Under the pieces are notes generated by a model. That model was not told the DNA's origin, did no database searches, and was given only the letters and a program-made list of their open reading frames with translations. From Botryobacter ruber (GTDB lineage: Bacteria; Bacteroidota; Bacteroidia; Cytophagales; Hymenobacteraceae): a DNA stretch of 40,039 nt. Of this stretch, positions 36,604 through 40,039 are shown piece after piece. The DNA lies in assembly GCF_003347595.2 (NCBI RefSeq), contig NZ_QCZK02000056.1:1-40039 (forward strand), read 5' to 3'. Made by a program: the position numbers and the translations under genes. The stretch's first letter is position 1. Each line of letters starts with the position of its first letter.

Positions 36604-38130
36604 TCAAACTAACTGTACCCTCAACCGCTCATAATCAATCTTGGAATTATGGCGCGGGTCGCGGGGAATTTTAGAAACAAACCGCACCTCAAACTGTCCC
36701 GCCTGCGTTACCTGCTCCTGTACAGCTGCTTTATCGGCACCCGGCTTTAGCTCCAGTACTGCCGTCAGTTCGCCGTTCAGCTGCAGGACCGTTCCCATCT
36801 CCACACCAGCCAGGGAGCTGAAGTAGTTTTCGTAAAGGAAGGGGGCCAGCAGGTTGCCGTTGGTGTGGAGGAGGGTGCTGCAGCGGCCGGTCAGGTAGAG
36901 TTCGCCTTTTTCATTTAAGTAGCCGCTGTCGCCGGTGCGGTGCCAGCATTTTTCGCCGATAAAGATTTTATTCTGCTTCAGCGCCTCCTCGTTGTTCAAA
37001 TACTCCTGCAGCACATGCGGACCAGCCACTATGATTTCGCCAATCTGTCCTGGCCGGAGCTGCAGTTGGGCCAGCTCCGCTTCGCTCTCACAAGCTATCG
37101 CTCCCACTTTTACCTGAACGATTCTGACTTCGGCTTTGCGGTAAGGTGCACCAACTTTCAGCCCCTGCTGCAGCAGATCATCCTTCTCCAGGAGCAGCGC
37201 CGTTGCCGTAATGGCGCTGATGGGCTCTGCTTCGGTAGAGCCGTACACTATCTCTATTGTCGCCTCCGGGAAAGCCTGCACATAAAGGGCTGCCTCTGCC
37301 GGGAAAACAGGTGCGCCACCCGTGAACAGCTTCTCCAGCGAGGGAACGGCAACAGCATGTTCGATGCAGTACTTTGCCAGCTGCTTCACAAAGAAAGGTG
37401 AAGCCACCAGCCGCGTTACCCGGTGTTTCTGCAGCTGGCGCACTACTTTTTCCGGTTTCAGGCTGTTGGGTTTGCTGGCTTTGAAATCGGCGATGACGGA
37501 GGTGCAGCCAGCGCCCAGGTTGATGAGCAGCACGATGGGGAGCACCGGCATGTCGATGTCGTCGGGGTGCGGGTCTATTTTTTCGAGCAGGGCCTGGAAC
37601 TGCTCGTGCAGAAACCCATGCGTGCGCTTGGCGGCTTTCGGGGTGCCGGTGCTTCCGGTCGTGAAGGTGATAAGCGCGGTATCAGAGGCTGTGGTGGGAG
37701 CTGCAGTAGCGTTCTTACGGCTGTTTTGCTTATAGCCGGTGCCGAGTTTGATGGGAATTTTACGCAGTTCCGACGTAAAAAGCGCCAGTACCCGGGCTTT
37801 GAAAATACCGATAAAGGCCTGGCATTGCGCCACCTGGCAACATGCCTCCAGCCGCTTTTTGCTCACCCACTCATCCAGGAAAACCGCCGTAGCCCCTATG
37901 TGGAACAGCGCCAGCACGATGCGGTACAAATCAATGCTCATCGGCACGAACAGCATCACCCGATCTCCCTTGCCTATGCCTTTTTCGGTGAAGTAAGCCG
38001 CCGTATCCAGCACCTGCTGCTCAAACTCCCGAAAGGTTACCTGCTGTTTTTGATGGATGATGGCGATAGTATCGGGATGTCTTTTCGCGGCTTCGAAAAA
38101 GTGCCGGACGATATTGAAAGGCTGCGTCAT
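36604..38130 (-). CDS. AMP-forming acyl-CoA ligase-like enzyme
   Basis: 508 residues of the ANL superfamily. The phosphate loop TTGSTGTPK is at 157-165, then YGSTEAEPIS (A5), HRTGDSGYLNEKGELYLTGR (A7/A8) and a C-terminal SKIDY with the adenylation lysine. It should activate a carboxylic acid as acyl-AMP, then transfer it to CoA or another acceptor. The linker before the phosphate loop (about 140-151, TAAPTTASD) is coded by a copy of the 28-bp intergenic element (37679-37706). Its ATG follows directly on the stop codon of the START-domain gene, so the three upstream genes form one operon. Fatty-acid, aryl or amino acids are all possible substrates. Confidence 0.92.
   Translation of the reverse strand: MTQPFNIVRHFFEAAKRHPDTIAIIHQKQQVTFREFEQQVLDTAAYFTEKGIGKGDRVMLFVPMSIDLYRIVLALFHIGATAVFLDEWVSKKRLEACCQVAQCQAFIGIFKARVLALFTSELRKIPIKLGTGYKQNSRKNATAAPTTASDTALITFTTGSTGTPKAAKRTHGFLHEQFQALLEKIDPHPDDIDMPVLPIVLLINLGAGCTSVIADFKASKPNSLKPEKVVRQLQKHRVTRLVASPFFVKQLAKYCIEHAVAVPSLEKLFTGGAPVFPAEAALYVQAFPEATIEIVYGSTEAEPISAITATALLLEKDDLLQQGLKVGAPYRKAEVRIVQVKVGAIACESEAELAQLQLRPGQIGEIIVAGPHVLQEYLNNEEALKQNKIFIGEKCWHRTGDSGYLNEKGELYLTGRCSTLLHTNGNLLAPFLYENYFSSLAGVEMGTVLQLNGELTAVLELKPGADKAAVQEQVTQAGQFEVRFVSKIPRDPRHNSKIDYERLRVQLV
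37679..37706 (+). repeat. 28-bp element inside the acyl ligase gene
   Basis: 25 of 28 bases agree with the intergenic element, antisense to the gene. In frame it codes residues about 142-151, between the N-terminal part and the phosphate loop, a position that tolerates insertions. Confidence 0.65.
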
Positions 38131-38730
38131 TTACCTGCCGGTTTCGTTGATGCGTTTGATGTTGGCCATGTTCTGCTCAAAAATACTTTGGATTTCGTAG
38201 GCGGCAAAGTAGGTTTTTACCTGCTCATACAGCGTCGGCTCCGCATCTTTAAAAAAGACGGTGAAGGTGAGGCGGCATTTGCTGTTGCTAATTGGTTCGT
38301 ACAGTTGCTCTGTTGCCAGGTTGGCTGCCGTCATCGGGAAGTTTTGCAGGTTATAAATGGTCAGCTGCCGCTTCTGGTTCGGCACCACCTCGGTAATCAG
38401 CTCGTCCCACTGCATGCCCTGCTCATCCTGCTGACAGAAACAGCGGCGCCTGCTGCCCGCAATGCCATCCGGGAAGCTGTCGTTGTTCAGCGGCGTGATG
38501 TGGTTCACGAAAACCGACCAGCGTGTCGCATTCGCCGAGTTCCCCAAAAACCGGTACACCGAATCGACAGACGCATCTATTTCCACGGTGTTCGTAATCA
38601 CTTTGTAAGGATAGCCTGCTGCCTTGCCAAACGGACTGAAGTAAATCATGCCAGCCAGTGCGGCGACGAGCAACAGCATGGCAGCGGCCACAACCTTGTA
38701 CAGCCGGGTAGTTCTAAAGTTCTTTTCCAT
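38131..38730 (-). CDS. Membrane-anchored START/SRPBCC-domain protein
   Basis: 199 residues from ATG at 38730 (MEKNFRTTRLYK); the reading frame extends to 38811 inside the previous gene, but the shorter start gives a single N-terminal membrane helix (about 10-32) with a basic flank. An SRPBCC/polyketide-cyclase-like domain (about 45-180) follows (VEIDASVDSVYRFLGNSANATRW, then strands). Such domains bind hydrophobic ligands. Its start overlaps the end of the GNAT-like gene by 17 bp and its stop abuts the acyl ligase start, which indicates translational coupling. Plausibly it binds the acyl substrate or product; that is an inference. Confidence 0.88.
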   Translation of the reverse strand: MEKNFRTTRLYKVVAAAMLLLVAALAGMIYFSPFGKAAGYPYKVITNTVEIDASVDSVYRFLGNSANATRWSVFVNHITPLNNDSFPDGIAGSRRRCFCQQDEQGMQWDELITEVVPNQKRQLTIYNLQNFPMTAANLATEQLYEPISNSKCRLTFTVFFKDAEPTLYEQVKTYFAAYEIQSIFEQNMANIKRINETGR

Positions 38731-39718
38731 AGAGGGTATAGCTTTTATAGACGTTGCCATGAAACGTTTTGGAAGTAACCGTAGAGGCACCTGTCGCAAT
38801 GGTAAATGCATGAATCAGGGAACGGTAGCTTTTCGCTTTTGCCGCGCGCATGATTTGGTTTCCCAGCACCTGCCCCAGCCCTGCCCACTCTTTTGATTCG
38901 TGGCGGGCCAGCGTTTTTACCACCAGGCTTTTTTCGGATGTGTTGTAGAGGTCGTCGTAGCAAAAGATAAGCCCGATGATGTTCCGCTCCGGGTCCTCCG
39001 CCAGCAGCACATGATCGGGCGTAATGATACGGGCAGCTTCGAGGTACTTCTTCCGGAAACTCTCCCAACTAATGGGTGTGTACAGAAAGTTGCTTTTGAA
39101 GGCACCCGTGATAAAAGGATACAGCCGCGCCAGCTCCCCCTCGTAATCGGCCATGTGGATAGGCCGGAAGGTAACACCCGCTGCCATCAGTTCCGCTTCC
39201 CGTTTTACAATAGCCGGATGGTCGCACACCACATCCGTATCCAGGCTGGAGGTGTAGCGGGCAACGGGGCTGAATCCGGTGGCGGCAAACTGCTGGTTGT
39301 AGTACAGGTGATGGTAGGGTTCCAGCAAAAAATTGGCGTGGCTATGGTGACTGCTGAAGCGGTAATTGTCCCAGGTCGAGCCGTTCATGGGCCCCAGCAG
39401 GTATGCTGCACCAGCCTCCATTGCCTTACCTGCTACATAATTCAACATCGCCTCCGCCACTTCCTCCTCCTCCACACACTCGTAGTTGCCCACACAAGCC
39501 GCCTGCTTCCCCTCGTACACCAGGTTTGGATTCCTGTAAAGGGCAGCCCGTGCCTTTGGTTCTCCGTCCACCGTCAGCACGAAACAGGTATCCAGGAACT
39601 CCTGGTTCAGGTTGTCGGATTGGGTATGGCGAAGGCTGTCGGCGGGATACAGGCGTTTCGGCAGCTCCTCGAAGAGATAAAAGTTGGCGTCGCCGGGGGT
39701 GGTGTGGAGGATGTGCAT
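38714..39718 (-). CDS. GNAT-like acyltransferase of unknown substrate
   Basis: 334 residues. The N-terminal half has a GNAT-like pattern (FVLTVDGEPKARAALYRNPN, then VGNYECVEEEEVAEAMLNYVAGKAMEAGAAYLLGPMNGSTWDNYRF), and the second half looks like a second related lobe (FCYDDLYNTSEKSLVVKTLARHESKEWAGLGQVLG). Some family members are annotated only as hypothetical. It is the first gene of a three-gene operon with a START-domain protein and an acyl-activating ligase, so it may transfer an activated acyl group to an amine. Start at 39718 is the only good ATG at the N-terminus. Promoter not clearly seen; a 42-bp repeat copy begins 50 bp upstream. Confidence 0.8.
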   Translation of the reverse strand: MHILHTTPGDANFYLFEELPKRLYPADSLRHTQSDNLNQEFLDTCFVLTVDGEPKARAALYRNPNLVYEGKQAACVGNYECVEEEEVAEAMLNYVAGKAMEAGAAYLLGPMNGSTWDNYRFSSHHSHANFLLEPYHHLYYNQQFAATGFSPVARYTSSLDTDVVCDHPAIVKREAELMAAGVTFRPIHMADYEGELARLYPFITGAFKSNFLYTPISWESFRKKYLEAARIITPDHVLLAEDPERNIIGLIFCYDDLYNTSEKSLVVKTLARHESKEWAGLGQVLGNQIMRAAKAKSYRSLIHAFTIATGASTVTSKTFHGNVYKSYTLYGKEL

Positions 39719-40039
39719 CTTGTCTCGACCTTTGATTAACGGTGATTTAACTGATTTCTGTGATTTTTGTCTGAATCAGGATTTGCGGGATTTTTGGATT
39801 TTCAGGATTCTTGAGCGATACTATGGTGTAAATTCTGATTAGTAATTTGTCCCCCTTTGAAGCTAATCTTGTAGGGAAAAGTTTGTATTATAAAAAATAT
39901 AAATTGTTTTTTTTATAAGTATTTTCTAACGCCAGTTTGAGCGTAGTAACATTATCAAAATAACCTCAGCAACTCAAGGGTGTATTCTGTAGTTTAATTC
40001 AGGTATAGTCGGGTGATAGCTTATTCTGCTTGCATCCAC
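39719..40039. other. Right-edge gap with one 42-bp repeat
   Basis: 321 bp, AT-rich. Contains the fifth outlying 42-bp element copy (39768-39809) and possibly the promoter of the operon. No gene is seen before the window ends. Confidence 0.6.
39768..39809 (+). repeat. 42-bp TGTCTGAATCAGGATT element, copy 5
   Basis: Single direct-orientation copy upstream of the acyl ligase operon. With copy 4 (36554, inverted) it brackets the operon, TGTCTGA ends inward, as copies 2 and 3 bracket the GxxExxY gene. A further copy is at 8265-8306. Confidence 0.9.

Noticed and set aside
39406..39425. Match to the 28-bp element inside the GNAT-like gene (MEAGAAYLL codons)
   Set aside because: About 18 of 20 bases agree, but only the right part matches and the residues fit the expected protein helix, so chance is more likely.

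Overview
The window looks like chromosomal DNA of a Bacteroidota bacterium, most probably Cytophagales/Hymenobacteraceae (a Pontibacter- or Hymenobacter-like genus; this genus guess is an inference). The signs are promoters of the Bacteroidetes type (TTTG, 19-20 bp, TAnnTTTG), a type IX secretion C-terminal sorting domain, an OmpA protein with thrombospondin type 3 repeats, a GH95 fucosidase, a GxxExxY protein, and protein families and codon use typical of that phylum. There are no rRNA or tRNA genes, no CRISPR array, no phage genes and no recognisable transposase.

Layout. 0.4-3 kb: a cytosolic four-PAS histidine kinase and a single-domain response regulator in one operon. 3.8-6.2 kb: a LysM lytic transglycosylase. 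6.6-12 kb: a lipoprotein with a DUF4190-like membrane tail, an O-methyltransferase, an M16 protease, an outer-membrane-type lipoprotein and a GT4 glycosyltransferase. 12.2-17.4 kb (plus strand): aminopeptidase P, OmpA/TSP3 porin, NYN-LOTUS RNase-like protein and a RimJ-type acetyltransferase. 17.9-22 kb: two unrecognised secreted proteins and a lipoprotein. 22-25.6 kb: two MarR-YceI pairs with a third YceI gene between them. 25.8-33 kb: dipeptide epimerase, diheme cytochrome c, a T9SS-sorted helical protein, DNA-alkyl methyltransferase, DUF389 membrane protein, histidine phosphatase and SGNH hydrolase. 33.3-40 kb: GH95 fucosidase, GxxExxY nuclease-like protein, and a tight operon of GNAT-like protein, START/SRPBCC protein and AMP-forming acyl ligase.

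The most unusual content is between the genes. (1) A dispersed GC-rich element of about 28 bp (GGAGCAG ... TGGTGGC ... TGCAG) occurs in most longer intergenic gaps of the first 33 kb (16 copies, in both orientations). It is also present in frame inside the acyl ligase and inside the LysM protein linker. (2) A 42-bp element starting TGTCTGAATCAGGATT forms two inverted pairs, each a MITE-like unit of 180-188 bp, immediately on either side of the GxxExxY gene. A fifth copy lies beyond the acyl-ligase operon. A sixth sits in a tandem array inside a repeat-filled island at 8.04-8.55 kb. (3) One MarR gene and the lone YceI gene share a nearly identical operator, TGTACA-N9-TGTACA, fitted between the -33 and -7 promoter boxes, which defines a small regulon directly from sequence.
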